64,000 bases of DNA from DATBHW01 sp035307385 (GTDB lineage Bacteria > Chloroflexota > Ktedonobacteria > Ktedonobacterales > DATBGS01). The translations under genes were made by a program, and so were the position numbers. Below are positions 32,609-42,494 of this stretch, piece after piece. Position 1 is the stretch's first letter. Each line of letters starts with the position of its first letter. The stretch spans positions 62,001 through 126,000 of the forward strand of contig DATGID010000072.1 of assembly GCA_035307385.1 (NCBI GenBank). The letters run 5' to 3'. The notes below the pieces were generated by a model. It had not been told where the DNA came from. It searched no databases and was given only the letters and a program-made list of their open reading frames with translations.

Positions 32609-33586
32609 ATGGAGCAAATCAACAGCGGAATAAGCGATGTAAATGATCTTCCCGGTGATCTCCCCAAAGATAAAGAAGAGCGTGTTAACGAAGAATTGGC
32701 TGCCGACCAAGTGACTGCCGATCTCTTGAGAGAACAGGCGGCAGGGCCAGTTCCCCTGGAGCCAGCCGTCCCAGGGGAAGGTGAAGATGTGGTCCTGCTG
32801 GTAGAGACGGTTTCCCTGCCCGATGAGCCAGGAACTGAAACCCTCTCGTCAGAAGAGCGGAAAATGCTGGAAGAGATGGGCATGGATGAAGGGTCTCCCT
32901 GGTATCGCTCGCCGTGGTTCTATATGGGCGCCAGCCTGGCCGGTGGAGCAGCGCTGGCGCTGGGCGCATTGTTCTTCTTGAGAAATCGCAACCGCCAGCA
33001 GCGCACTACGCTGGGCCGCGCGCAAAACGTCCTGAGCCAATGGTCCAATCAACTGAGCGGCCAGACAGGTAAGCTCACAGAACAGGCCAGCAAGCTCACC
33101 AGGCAGATCAGAAAGCCTCCGCGCCGGTCAGTCTCATTTACCGGACAAATGAACAGGCTCACCGACCAGGCGCAAGATCAGATCAGCCAGCTCACCAGGC
33201 GCAGACAAAGAAATGGCCTGAACATCATCCCGCTCCAACGCCAGTCAAACGCCAGCAAATGGGTGAAGCAAACCCGGCATCAACTGAACGACCTTTCCCA
33301 GCAAGTCGGCAGTCAACTCGGTTCCATTGGCAGCGCTATTGGAACCACCTCCACCCAGGCGCTCGACAAAACACAGGAGGGCCTGGCGCAAATCAGGCAG
33401 GGAGTGGCACGCGGAGCCGCAAAAACAGGCGAAGGTATTCAAACCGGGTGGAAGTTCAGCCGCAACTTCACGCTCGGCATGACGGCAGGCGCGTTGTGGG
33501 CCGCCATCTTTACGCCGCAAAATGGGGAAACCACCCGCCAGCACCTGGGCGCGATCTTTCAACGGGGCCAGACGCGCAGCCGGTAA
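32609..33586 (+). CDS. YtxH-like single-pass membrane protein with amphipathic repeats
   Basis: A 325-residue protein. The first 100 residues are acidic. A membrane helix at about 108-126 (GASLAGGAALALGALFFL) is followed by a basic region of Gln/Thr/Leu-rich helices (TGKLTEQASKLTRQI, MNRLTDQAQDQISQLT). Near the C-terminus, FTLGMTAGALWAAIFTPQNGETTRQHL resembles the YtxH motif (glycine-rich helix, then a P-x-x-G-x-x-T-R pattern). AGAGGAGG precedes the ATG. YtxH proteins are linked to general stress in Bacillus; here the role is unknown. It stands alone after the tRNA-Gln terminator. Confidence 0.7.
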   Translation: MEQINSGISDVNDLPGDLPKDKEERVNEELAADQVTADLLREQAAGPVPLEPAVPGEGEDVVLLVETVSLPDEPGTETLSSEERKMLEEMGMDEGSPWYRSPWFYMGASLAGGAALALGALFFLRNRNRQQRTTLGRAQNVLSQWSNQLSGQTGKLTEQASKLTRQIRKPPRRSVSFTGQMNRLTDQAQDQISQLTRRRQRNGLNIIPLQRQSNASKWVKQTRHQLNDLSQQVGSQLGSIGSAIGTTSTQALDKTQEGLAQIRQGVARGAAKTGEGIQTGWKFSRNFTLGMTAGALWAAIFTPQNGETTRQHLGAIFQRGQTRSR

Positions 33587-33598
33587 CGCCTCAGCGAT

Positions 33599-33647
33599 AG
33601 CGCCACTCCAGAGCAGCGCGTCAGCGCCCATCTTCGGGAGTGGCGCT
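33599..33647. terminator. Hairpin between convergent genes at 33.6 kb
   Basis: AGCGCCACTCC (33599-33609) and GGAGTGGCGCT (33637-33647) form an 11-bp perfect stem around 27 nt. The right arm lies inside the last codons of the leftward gene. No T run is present. It could serve as a shared transcription end. Confidence 0.45.
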
Positions 33648-34067
33648 GTTGGCGTCGATCAGATCGATAATAGATTGCAGTTTGCGCATCACTTCCACAA
33701 TATTGCTGCGCTGGCGCTGATACCCCTCGGGGCGCAGTTCACGAAACCACGCGGCAATATCATCGTTGCTCAGATCAAACCACTTCAGGTCGGCCTGAAG
33801 ACGCAAATGCACGCGCATCGCCGGGTCATGGCGTTTTTTCTCGTCAGCGGGCGTTTCCTCTGGCTGGGGCGTCTCGGCCACTGGATGCAGCTCAGCGGCC
33901 AGCGCCTCCACATCGCCCGCCTTAAAAAAGGCATCTTTGCCGACGCCCCCATAGGCACGCAACCGCTTTTCCTGAATCAACTGCTCCAGCGTTTTGCGAT
34001 CAATGCCCAACCGGCGAAGCGCTTCGCTGTCATCAATAAACGCAAATCGGCTGGCTGGTTTTGACAT
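33621..34067 (-). CDS. Small helix-turn-helix-like protein
   Basis: A 148-residue protein. Residues about 10-60 (DDSEALRRLGIDRKTLEQLIQEKRLRAYGGVGKDAFFKAGDVEALAAE) have the shape of an excisionase/MerR-type winged helix: short helix, helix, then a wing with a Gly pair and a phenylalanine. The second half contains DLKWFDLSNDDIAAWFRELRP and MRKLQSIIDLID, mainly helical. SD AGAGGA precedes the ATG. It lies 20 nt after rsmD on the same strand. DNA binding is inference; no excisionase context (integrase, att site) exists here. Confidence 0.65.
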   Translation of the reverse strand: MSKPASRFAFIDDSEALRRLGIDRKTLEQLIQEKRLRAYGGVGKDAFFKAGDVEALAAELHPVAETPQPEETPADEKKRHDPAMRVHLRLQADLKWFDLSNDDIAAWFRELRPEGYQRQRSNIVEVMRKLQSIIDLIDANSATPEDGR

Positions 34068-34087
34068 GGGTATGTTCCTCTTCGGGG

Positions 34088-34669
34088 CTAGCCTTCGGCC
34101 TGTACATCAGACCGATGCTCATAAAACAGCAGCAGCGTGCTGCCATAGCGGCGCTCATCCACCTGGCGAAACGTGCGCAGCGGCAATTGATCGAGGTCTA
34201 CCCGCTCTTTCGGGAAAATCTGCACAATCGCCAGCGCGCCCGGCTCCGTCAACGGCAGATGTTCTACCTGCGCCAGCGCCTTCGCCGCCATCTGATGATA
34301 CTGCGGCGGCGCTATATACACCATATCATATCGACGCCCTTGCGCCGCTGCCTGATCAAGAAAGCGAAACGCATCGCCGCGAATCACCTCGGCGTGCTCG
34401 GCCAGGCCCGTCGTGCGCAAGTTCTCGCGCAGCACCGCTGCCACCTGCTGGCTCAACTCGATAAACGTCGCCTGGGCCGCGCCCCGGCTCAGCGCCTCCA
34501 AACCAACAGCGCCAGTTCCGGCAAACAGATCAAGAAAGCGCGCATCAACAACACGCTCGCCCAGAATATCAAATAGCGCCGTCTTGACACGATCAATCAC
34601 CGGGCGCGTGCCCGCCGTCTTAGGATGTTTCAGCCGACGGCCTTTGGCTTCACCAGCAACAATACGCAC
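34088..34669 (-). CDS. rsmD: 16S rRNA (guanine966-N2)-methyltransferase RsmD
   Basis: A 193-residue RsmD. The N-terminus MRIVAGEAKGRRLKHP and TRPVIDRVKTALFDIL are diagnostic, and the SAM site is FLDLFAGTGAVGLEALSRGA. The catalytic motif IV, normally [DNS]PP[YFW], reads VYIAPPQYH here, with Ala for the acidic or polar residue. The start is GTG at 34669, directly abutting the TGA of the upstream gene. It methylates G966 of 16S rRNA in E. coli. It is unusual in not lying beside coaD, which is elsewhere in this window. Confidence 0.9.
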   Translation of the reverse strand: MRIVAGEAKGRRLKHPKTAGTRPVIDRVKTALFDILGERVVDARFLDLFAGTGAVGLEALSRGAAQATFIELSQQVAAVLRENLRTTGLAEHAEVIRGDAFRFLDQAAAQGRRYDMVYIAPPQYHQMAAKALAQVEHLPLTEPGALAIVQIFPKERVDLDQLPLRTFRQVDERRYGSTLLLFYEHRSDVQAEG

Positions 34670-35845
34670 TCAAGATTCCTCCGACGCTGTCAGCTTGAGC
34701 AGCGAATCAACCTCATCCTCAAAATGATCGTCCTTGCCCCAGCGAATACATTCAGCCACCTGATCGGGACTTAACCGTTCCGGCGCGGCTACATTCCAGA
34801 CAGCCTGCAACAGCGCCGCCGTTTTTTCAGCCCCAATCTGTTCCTCCACCACATAGCGGAAGGCTTTCAAATTATCGCCGCTGGGAGGATTCAACCGTCC
34901 CCGGATGCTGCGCAGCCGCTCCAGCAGTGCCTGCGCCTGCACCTGCTCTTGCAATGAACGCAAGGTTCTTTGCCCACGAATTGGAATAGGCGCGGGCGCG
35001 CGTTCACGCCCACGCCGCTGCTCAGCCTGTTTTGTGGGAGCCTCCACAGCAAGCGGCCCTTCATCATCCACCATCAGATCATGCTCCGGCACCGTTCGCA
35101 GCAGCGAACGCTCAGCCGGGGCAACCTGCGAAAGCAGCGAAGCATGTTTCAACTCAGGCGCTGGACGGTGCGGCGCGCCAGATGATGGAGCAACGCCTTT
35201 TGCGGGCTGGCTCTCTACCACCGAATCATCAGCCTCCTCGGCCTGCATCGCAGCGCCACCTGATGCGGCAGGGCGCTCGTGCAGCAGTTGATAGCGCAGT
35301 TGCTCCAGCGCCTGGCGCAAATTCACACCCTCCAGCGTATGCAGACCCAACCGTTTCATCGCCGTGTTAGGATTTAATCCCAGCACAGCAATCTCCGCGA
35401 TAAACTGCTTTCGATCAAGCGGTGGACCAGCAGAGACGGACACAGCATCCGCGGCACGCGCAGAAAACCACTGCGCGGCATCTGCGTCGGCTGGCGCTGG
35501 CGCAGATGCTGGGCTTGCGCCAGCAGCGGGCTGTCCCGCTCTGCCCGGCGCAGCAGCCCCAGGCTCTGGCACCAGCGGCATACGCGGGCTGCGGCTGGAT
35601 GGAGCCGCAGGCGCCGACGGAGCCTGCACATTGCTCTGGTCCAGCAGAGCGTTGACCTTGTTCGTCAGATGTTGGGTCATCTGGTCCAGGCCAGCATCAG
35701 CCTGCCGCAGCAGGCGCTCGATCTCCTCCGACGAAGCGCCTGGCCGCACCGGAAGAGCAATTTCGATGGTGCGCACCTGCCCAGCCACAGAAAATTGCAC
35801 TGATTGCTTCAGCCAGATACGATCTGACGCATCCTGCGGTCCCAT
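34670..35845 (-). CDS. Unrecognised protein with disordered middle
   Basis: A 391-residue protein from ATG 35845 (GGGAGGG upstream). The N-terminal 75 residues look folded: QSVQFSVAGQVRTIEIALPVRPGASSEEIERLL, then a helix DQMTQHLTNKVNALLDQS. A Pro/Ala/Ser-rich linker follows, then a helical piece with AEIAVLGLNPNTAMKRLGLHTLEG (a helical, UBA- or HhH-like look), more linker, and a charged C-terminal helical domain (RYVVEEQIGAEKTAALLQAVWN). It abuts rsmD with no gap, so the two are coupled. No family is recognised. Confidence 0.7.
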   Translation of the reverse strand: MGPQDASDRIWLKQSVQFSVAGQVRTIEIALPVRPGASSEEIERLLRQADAGLDQMTQHLTNKVNALLDQSNVQAPSAPAAPSSRSPRMPLVPEPGAAAPGRAGQPAAGASPASAPAPADADAAQWFSARAADAVSVSAGPPLDRKQFIAEIAVLGLNPNTAMKRLGLHTLEGVNLRQALEQLRYQLLHERPAASGGAAMQAEEADDSVVESQPAKGVAPSSGAPHRPAPELKHASLLSQVAPAERSLLRTVPEHDLMVDDEGPLAVEAPTKQAEQRRGRERAPAPIPIRGQRTLRSLQEQVQAQALLERLRSIRGRLNPPSGDNLKAFRYVVEEQIGAEKTAALLQAVWNVAAPERLSPDQVAECIRWGKDDHFEDEVDSLLKLTASEES

Positions 35846-35943
35846 CGCGTAGCCCTCCCAATCTTCAAAGCCATGAAAGGACCAGCATACTGGCCCTCTC
35901 ATGGCTCTGTAAGGACATTTCGGCAAGCTGCAAATCGATGATG

Positions 35944-36501
35944 CTAGAAATCTCGACCCTTCTCACGCCTGCGCGGCTTTTCCTGTTTCTTATGCGGCTT
36001 CTTTCCTCGACGGGAAGAAGGCCACCCTCCCTCTTCATCTTCCTCCTCCTCCTCCTCTTCATCGTAGAGGTCGGTAAAGCCATAGGTTTCTTCGACCGGT
36101 TCCTCCTCCAGAGGGGCCTCTACAGCTTCTGGCATCGGTTCCAGGTCTTCGCTAACGTCTTCCTCCTCTATGGCGGCGGCGTCCTCATCAGATTCAAAAT
36201 CAACGAGACCTGCCGCCGCGGCCAGATCAGCCAGCGATTCTGTGCCGCTCAACCGAAGCGGTTGGTTCTGGCGACGACCAGCAGGCTCCGCCTCAACAAC
36301 GGGCGGCATCGCCGGGGCTTTTGATGCTTTTCCGGCTTTCGTGCTCAATTCAGGCGCGCTCTCCTCCTCACCTTCTCCATCTTCCCCGGCCTCAGCGCCT
36401 TTCCCCGCGCCAATCACTCGACGCCCGGCTGCCACATCCAGCCAGAACTGCGAGTAATAACGGGGGCGTTCTGTTTCTTTTTCAAGGTCTTTTCTTGCCA
36501 T
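35944..36501 (-). CDS. Acidic, mostly disordered protein
   Basis: A 185-residue protein. The start has RPRYYSQFWLDVAAGRRVIGA, which looks like a short structured motif. The middle is Glu/Ala-rich, and near the C-terminus a run of ten residues of mixed E/D (YDEEEEEEEDEEGG) is followed by a strongly basic tail (RRGKKPHKKQEKPRRREKGRDF). The ATG at 36501 has AAGGTGGAG upstream. The juxtaposed acidic and basic tails suggest a nucleic-acid or ribosome-associated factor; that is inference only. It is likely a lineage-specific gene upstream of the rsmD group. Confidence 0.65.
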   Translation of the reverse strand: MARKDLEKETERPRYYSQFWLDVAAGRRVIGAGKGAEAGEDGEGEEESAPELSTKAGKASKAPAMPPVVEAEPAGRRQNQPLRLSGTESLADLAAAAGLVDFESDEDAAAIEEEDVSEDLEPMPEAVEAPLEEEPVEETYGFTDLYDEEEEEEEDEEGGWPSSRRGKKPHKKQEKPRRREKGRDF

Positions 36502-36653
36502 CACTCCACCTTGCTCATCAACGTGCAGCTTTGCTATGTCCGTGACAACACTCCAAAAGATCGGAGCCTATCTCGCATGCAATGATACTGAAGTTTTCTA
36601 AACGATGTCAAGCTGAATCGTTGCCACTCTTCTTTCACAGCAACATCATGTAC

Positions 36654-37157
36654 CTATTGGAACCAGCTTTGCAACCCTGGATAGGTTTGCAGCGCCTCCT
36701 GGCGCAGCTTTTCAGGATATGGTAGAAACGTGCCTCGGGCCTCGGCAATGATAACTTTCGGGTCTGCCGCCAGCGCGATCACGCCGCGCGCCATCACCAT
36801 CCGGACGCGCCGCTGCTCAATTTCAGCGCTCACTCGCAGCAACTGCCCGACCACCGCTGGCTGGCGATAGCGAATCTCCAGCCGACCTGTCATCACCCAT
36901 TCCCCATACAGCAGCGCCGTGCGCGAGAGCGCCTCATCCAACAGCGACGCCAGAATGCCACCATGCACCACGCCAGGAAACCCCTGAAAGGCTTCCTCTG
37001 GCAAGAAGTCAGCCACGACACGCTCGTCCTCGCGGCGAAACTCCAGCCGCAGACCAGTCGCATTCTGCGCCCCGCACACAAAACAGCGCTGATAATCGCT
37101 GCGATCATTCAATCCAGCGGGCTGCGCCTCATCTCCCAATGGCTGCTGATCAGACAA
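36654..37157 (-). CDS. PaaI/YbgC-like hotdog-fold thioesterase
   Basis: A 167-residue hotdog protein. CFVCGAQNATGLRLEF opens the domain, and the catalytic region is GVVHGGILASLLDEALSRTA (HGG with downstream Asp). LEIRYRQPAVVGQLLRVSAEIEQRR forms the long strand pair. These enzymes hydrolyse acyl-CoA thioesters; the substrate is unknown. The CFVCG cysteines at the N-terminus are common in this subfamily. It starts at TTG with GGAGGGAG 6 nt upstream. It follows the creatininase-like gene by 37 nt. Confidence 0.88.
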   Translation of the reverse strand: MSDQQPLGDEAQPAGLNDRSDYQRCFVCGAQNATGLRLEFRREDERVVADFLPEEAFQGFPGVVHGGILASLLDEALSRTALLYGEWVMTGRLEIRYRQPAVVGQLLRVSAEIEQRRVRMVMARGVIALAADPKVIIAEARGTFLPYPEKLRQEALQTYPGLQSWFQ

Positions 37158-37194
37158 GAACTACTCCCTCCACATTTTTCAGCATCGCTCGCGT

Positions 37195-38142
37195 TCAGTC
37201 TTTGTGGGTCACTCGCAGGCGTCCCGCTGGCCGCCACACCCGAAACCAGAATCCGGCCAGAGCGCCAGCCATCCCCACCGCGCCCACCAGGAGCGACCCC
37301 CGCAGCACCATGCGCCCCATCTCACGGCTGAGCGGAAACACCTCATCGAAGGCAGGCGCATCGCCTTTCACCGTGCGCGCCACCAGATCAGCCGCCAGCC
37401 GCGCAATCGTCGCCAGGATAATTTGCCCAAAATCGGCACGCGCCAGTGCTGGCTCACCAATGTATCCGGCCCAGCGCTCGCGCGTCCAGCCGCGCCAGCG
37501 GAGAAATTGCCCAGGCCCGATATGGCGCAGATGCCGATATCCAGGCTGCACCAGATCAGGATGCAGATGCAGCATAAGCGATGTTTCCAGAGCGCCCGCG
37601 TGGTGCCCCTTCAGCAGCACTTCTAACGCTTTGCCGGTAATCGGCTCAGGCAGTTCGGCGCACTGCTCCACCAGCGCCTTATCGCGCACCATCCTGCGCC
37701 AGACATTGGCAACTGGCGCCATCATCGTAATGCCATAACGCCGACTCACCTTGCGCGCCGCCGTCTCCATTGCCAGCAAATGCGACAGCCCCATATGCCC
37801 GCTGACCGCAACGACAAAGCGAAAACCATCTCTGGCAAAGGCCCTCCCCACATACATCAGCATATCTCGCACCATCCGTGGCGGAGACCCAATCGACCCC
37901 AGATAGGGGACCGTGGACGAGCCAAGCGGCGTCATCGGCAGCAGCACTGCCGTCATCTCCGGATGGCGCTCCTCCAACTGCATCGCCAACGCCTCGGTCA
38001 GCGCGCGGCAGGTATACATATCCGTGCCCAGCGGCAGATGCGGCCCATGCTCTTCAATCGGACTCACCGGCACGAAGATCACGGTATGCGCGCGATCCAG
38101 CGCCTCTAACTGCGGCCAGGACAACTCCTCCAGCTTGAGCAC
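37195..38142 (-). CDS. Creatininase-family amidohydrolase with C-terminal membrane helix
   Basis: A 315-residue protein from a GTG start (38142, AAGGAG 11 nt upstream), which gives the family-typical opening MLKLEELSWPQLEAL; a frame to 38253 overlapping mutY is less likely. Metal-site motifs: SPIEEHGPHLPLGTD (E, H, D), VAVSGHMGLSHLLA (in place of NGHGGN) and HHAGALETSLML. The last 50 residues add a hydrophobic helix (GSLLVGAVGMAGALAGFWF) with a basic end, not usual for soluble creatininase or MftE-type enzymes. It is likely a metal-dependent amidase tethered to the membrane. Substrate unknown. Confidence 0.82.
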   Translation of the reverse strand: MLKLEELSWPQLEALDRAHTVIFVPVSPIEEHGPHLPLGTDMYTCRALTEALAMQLEERHPEMTAVLLPMTPLGSSTVPYLGSIGSPPRMVRDMLMYVGRAFARDGFRFVVAVSGHMGLSHLLAMETAARKVSRRYGITMMAPVANVWRRMVRDKALVEQCAELPEPITGKALEVLLKGHHAGALETSLMLHLHPDLVQPGYRHLRHIGPGQFLRWRGWTRERWAGYIGEPALARADFGQIILATIARLAADLVARTVKGDAPAFDEVFPLSREMGRMVLRGSLLVGAVGMAGALAGFWFRVWRPAGRLRVTHKD

Positions 38143-38173
38143 TGGTACGGCCTCTCCTTCTTCAAACGCTCCC

Positions 38174-39277
<1,104 letters not shown>

Positions 39278-39468
39278 ACGTATATATTCTATAGAGCGCC
39301 ATAAAGAACGGGCTGCGCTCAGCCCACACAGGGTCATTATAGCATATGCTGAGGTTTTTACCCGCCATGCAAGCCTGGTTCAGCATTTCTATGAACCCGA
39401 TCCCCGTAAACTCTGTGAACTCTTCCCAAACAGCAGCCCACGCAAGCAAGAGGGCGTTTGAGCCAGCG

Positions 39469-39477
39469 TGGTATAAT
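39469..39477 (+). promoter_or_regulatory. Extended -10 promoter of metB
   Basis: TGG followed by TATAAT (39472-39477) is a TGN-TATAAT extended -10, with no recognisable -35. Initiation near 39484 gives a leader of about 50 nt. No room exists for a SAM riboswitch. A small CATTGACAATG palindrome lies at the predicted start. Confidence 0.6.
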
Positions 39478-39533
39478 ATGTGCCATTGACAATGGCGTCA
39501 GACCTGAACAAGAGAGAAAAGCAGGATATTCGT

Positions 39534-40670
<1,137 letters not shown>

Positions 40671-40718
40671 AGCGTCGCCAACGCTTCCAGCCATGTCACG
40701 CAGAGCGCCAGTCATCAT

Positions 40719-40748
40719 TTGACCTGCGCCTTCTCCATTTGGTATCAT
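40719..40748 (+). promoter_or_regulatory. Promoter of the small membrane protein gene
   Basis: TTGACC (40719-40724), 18-nt spacer, TATCAT (40743-40748), with TGG directly before it as an extended -10. Transcription would begin near 40755, inside the hairpin that follows. Confidence 0.65.
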
Positions 40749-40751
40749 GAA

Positions 40752-40813
40752 GCCAGCCCGCGCCACTACCCCGCGGGCTGGCGAACCATTTACTTCGCCC
40801 GCGCGCGCGGGCG
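40752..40813 (+). promoter_or_regulatory. Two GC-rich inverted repeats in the leader of the 40.8-kb gene
   Basis: GCCAGCCCGCG (40752-40762) pairs perfectly with CGCGGGCTGGC (40772-40782). The stretch 40796-40813 is an 18-nt perfect palindrome of C and G, ending 2 nt before GGGAGGAG, the likely SD. The second structure could mask ribosome binding; the first would cap the transcript or be an operator overlapping its start. No known riboswitch class is recognised. Confidence 0.55.
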
Positions 40814-40835
40814 CTGGGAGGAGTATCAAACATCT

Positions 40836-41315
40836 ATGGGGGGAATCATTACCTGGCTCTTTACAGACCCGGCCACAGCGGGCGGCGGCAATGGGTTGGG
40901 GCCAAACGGCGATGAATTGTTTCACTTTTATGTGCCCTGGATCATCTTCTGCGCGTTGGGCTTGCTGGTGCCATTTTACTATTGGATTGAGGGCCGCAAA
41001 CGTTTCTTCAAAAAGAACGTGCTGAACAAACGACTCATGGACAAATACATGAACAAGTGGGTCGTGATTGCTCTGGTCGGCTGGCCCTTGATCGGCGCGC
41101 GCTGGCTGCTGGACAGCACCCCGCTGTCCTGGCGTTTCTGGCGCTACCTCTGGCTGATCTGGCTCGTCGAAAACGTCGTCCGTCTCCTCTACTACCTTAT
41201 TGCGAAATATCCCGACGAACGTCAGGAGTATCTGCGTAACGCGCGTTTGTTGGAATACTTCCCCAAGCCACGCGAGAGCAAAAAGCCGCGCGAAGCCAAA
41301 GCGGGCCGCCGCTAA
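40836..41315 (+). CDS. Small membrane protein of unknown function
   Basis: A 159-residue protein. The ATG at 40836 (MGGIITWLFTDPATAGGG) follows GGGAGGAG at 12 nt, wider than usual. Helices lie at about 33-51 (VPWIIFCALGLLVPFYYW), 72-90 (WVVIALVGWPLIGARWLL) and 100-118 (YLWLIWLVENVVRLLYYLI). The tail is strongly basic (KPRESKKPREAKAGRR). The longer frame from 40719 begins at the -35 box and is rejected. No family is recognised. It ends at a large hairpin shared with tatC. Confidence 0.75.
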   Translation: MGGIITWLFTDPATAGGGNGLGPNGDELFHFYVPWIIFCALGLLVPFYYWIEGRKRFFKKNVLNKRLMDKYMNKWVVIALVGWPLIGARWLLDSTPLSWRFWRYLWLIWLVENVVRLLYYLIAKYPDERQEYLRNARLLEYFPKPRESKKPREAKAGRR

Positions 41316-41338
41316 TCACAGGCCATCAGCCGCACCAG

Positions 41339-41392
41339 AAAACAAGGAGCGGCAATCGGTACAACTGCGTACCGATTGCCGCTCCTTGTTTT
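41339..41392. terminator. Bidirectional terminator with 24-bp perfect stem
   Basis: AAAACAAGGAGCGGCAATCG begins a 24-nt arm (41339-41362) that pairs without mismatch with 41369-41392 around the loop AACTGC. The arms end in A4 and T4, so it reads as an intrinsic terminator in both directions between the convergent membrane gene and tatC. Confidence 0.9.
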
Positions 41393-41409
41393 GACGTATC
41401 AGGGCAGCG

Positions 41410-42225
41410 TTACTTCCCTGTCACCCGAATCAAGATGATGCTCAACTCGTACAAGACGGTCATAGCCGCGCCCAGAATCACCGGGCTATATGGATCGGTG
41501 CCAGGCGTCAAAACGGTGGAAAGTATCCAGAGAATGACCAGAGCCACCACCCGTTTGTTCCTGAGCATGCGCGAAGATACGATGCCAATCTGCGCCAGGA
41601 AGGTCAGCACCAGCGGCAACTCGAAGACAATCCCAAACGCCAGCATAAAGAAGGCGATAAAGGTAAAGTAGCTGTCCGCCGTAATCAGTTCCAGAAAGTT
41701 GCCCTGGCCGAAATTCACCAGCCAGTTCACCGGAAAGCGCAGCGTCAGGAATCCCACCGAGATTCCCGCCAGGAAAAGCACCGTCCCAATCACCACAAAC
41801 GGACCGGCCCAGCGCCGCTCGCGGCGTGTCAGCCCTGGAGCTACAAAAGCCCAGAGTTGATAGAGGATCATCGGCGCGCCCAGCCCAATACCCACAGCGA
41901 CGGAAAGCTTGAGCACCGTCGAAAAGCCTTCGCCGACCCCAGTCACCACCGTCACGGCTTGCCCGTTCGGCCCCTTGGCGAGTGCATCTGCCGTCTGAGG
42001 CAGCGGAAGCAGCAGGAAGTGGTAAAGAGGCTGCCAGAAGATGAAGCCGACGATGCTCCCCAGAACAATCGTCACCGCGCAAATGATAATGCGTTTGCGC
42101 AGTTCTTCCAGGTGTTCCACCAGCGACATCGTGCCGCCGGTCTCTTCCTCTTCCTCTTCTGGTTCCGGTGACTCTGGCTCATCGAGTCCAACGACCCGAT
42201 CCTGATCCAGTTCGCTGGTAGCCAT
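41410..42225 (-). CDS. tatC: Sec-independent protein translocase TatC
   Basis: A 271-residue TatC. An acidic N-terminal tail (PEPEEEEEETGG) precedes the diagnostic MSLVEHLEELRKRIIICAVT. Six membrane helices follow, with PGLTRRERRWAGPFV and FELPLVLTFLAQIGIV. The C-terminus has SVILGAAMTVLYELSIILIR-like sequence. TatC binds twin-arginine signal peptides and gates export of folded proteins. It starts 2 nt after the tatA stop, so the two form an operon. The acidic extension is longer than usual. Confidence 0.96.
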   Translation of the reverse strand: MATSELDQDRVVGLDEPESPEPEEEEEETGGTMSLVEHLEELRKRIIICAVTIVLGSIVGFIFWQPLYHFLLLPLPQTADALAKGPNGQAVTVVTGVGEGFSTVLKLSVAVGIGLGAPMILYQLWAFVAPGLTRRERRWAGPFVVIGTVLFLAGISVGFLTLRFPVNWLVNFGQGNFLELITADSYFTFIAFFMLAFGIVFELPLVLTFLAQIGIVSSRMLRNKRVVALVILWILSTVLTPGTDPYSPVILGAAMTVLYELSIILIRVTGK

Positions 42226-42227
42226 AA

Positions 42228-42494
42228 TTACTCGGCTTCTTGGGTAGCTTCAAAGCTGGCAGACGAGGTAGCAACCGGCTCCTTCACCTCGGGCAGAGCC
42301 GTCTTATTCGAGGTAGAAGACACCTGCCTCGGCTCAGGGGTCTTGACCTGATCCACGATCTCGTTGGTAGCCTTCTTGAATTCGCGGATACTCTTGCCGA
42401 CCGCGCCGCCGATCTCAGGCAGTTTGCGGGGGCCAAAGATAATCAACGCGATCAACAGAACGATCAGCAAGTCCCACGCATGGAATCCGAACAT
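42228..42494 (-). CDS. tatA: Sec-independent protein translocase TatA/TatB type
   Basis: An 88-residue protein. The membrane helix and hinge MFGFHAWDLLIVLLIALIIFG are followed by PRKLPEIGGAVGKSIREFKKA, the TatA/E signature (FGPRKLPE), and then a polar tail. The ATG at 42494 has GTGAGG 6 nt upstream; a start at 42512 is less likely. A TATAAT on the minus strand (42562-42567) may be its promoter. The single Tat A-type gene may serve both A and B roles here. Confidence 0.93.
   Translation of the reverse strand: MFGFHAWDLLIVLLIALIIFGPRKLPEIGGAVGKSIREFKKATNEIVDQVKTPEPRQVSSTSNKTALPEVKEPVATSSASFEATQEAE

Noticed and set aside
33621..34067. Excisionase of an integrated element
   Set aside because: The fold is helix-turn-helix-like, but there is no integrase, attachment-site duplication or phage gene, and the tRNA-Gln nearby is intact with its own terminator and no repeat of its 3' end seen.
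39478..39533. SAM or other methionine-type riboswitch before metB
   Set aside because: The leader between the extended -10 and the start is only about 50 nt and contains no multi-stem structure or terminator.
40719..40835. Start of the small membrane protein at TTG 40719
   Set aside because: That TTG is the first three bases of a good -35 hexamer (TTGACC), and the intervening codons run through two hairpins. The ATG at 40836 is preferred.
41339..41392. Insertion-sequence terminal repeat
   Set aside because: The 24-bp inverted repeat encloses only a 6-nt loop and lies between convergent genes. There is no transposase, so it is a terminator.
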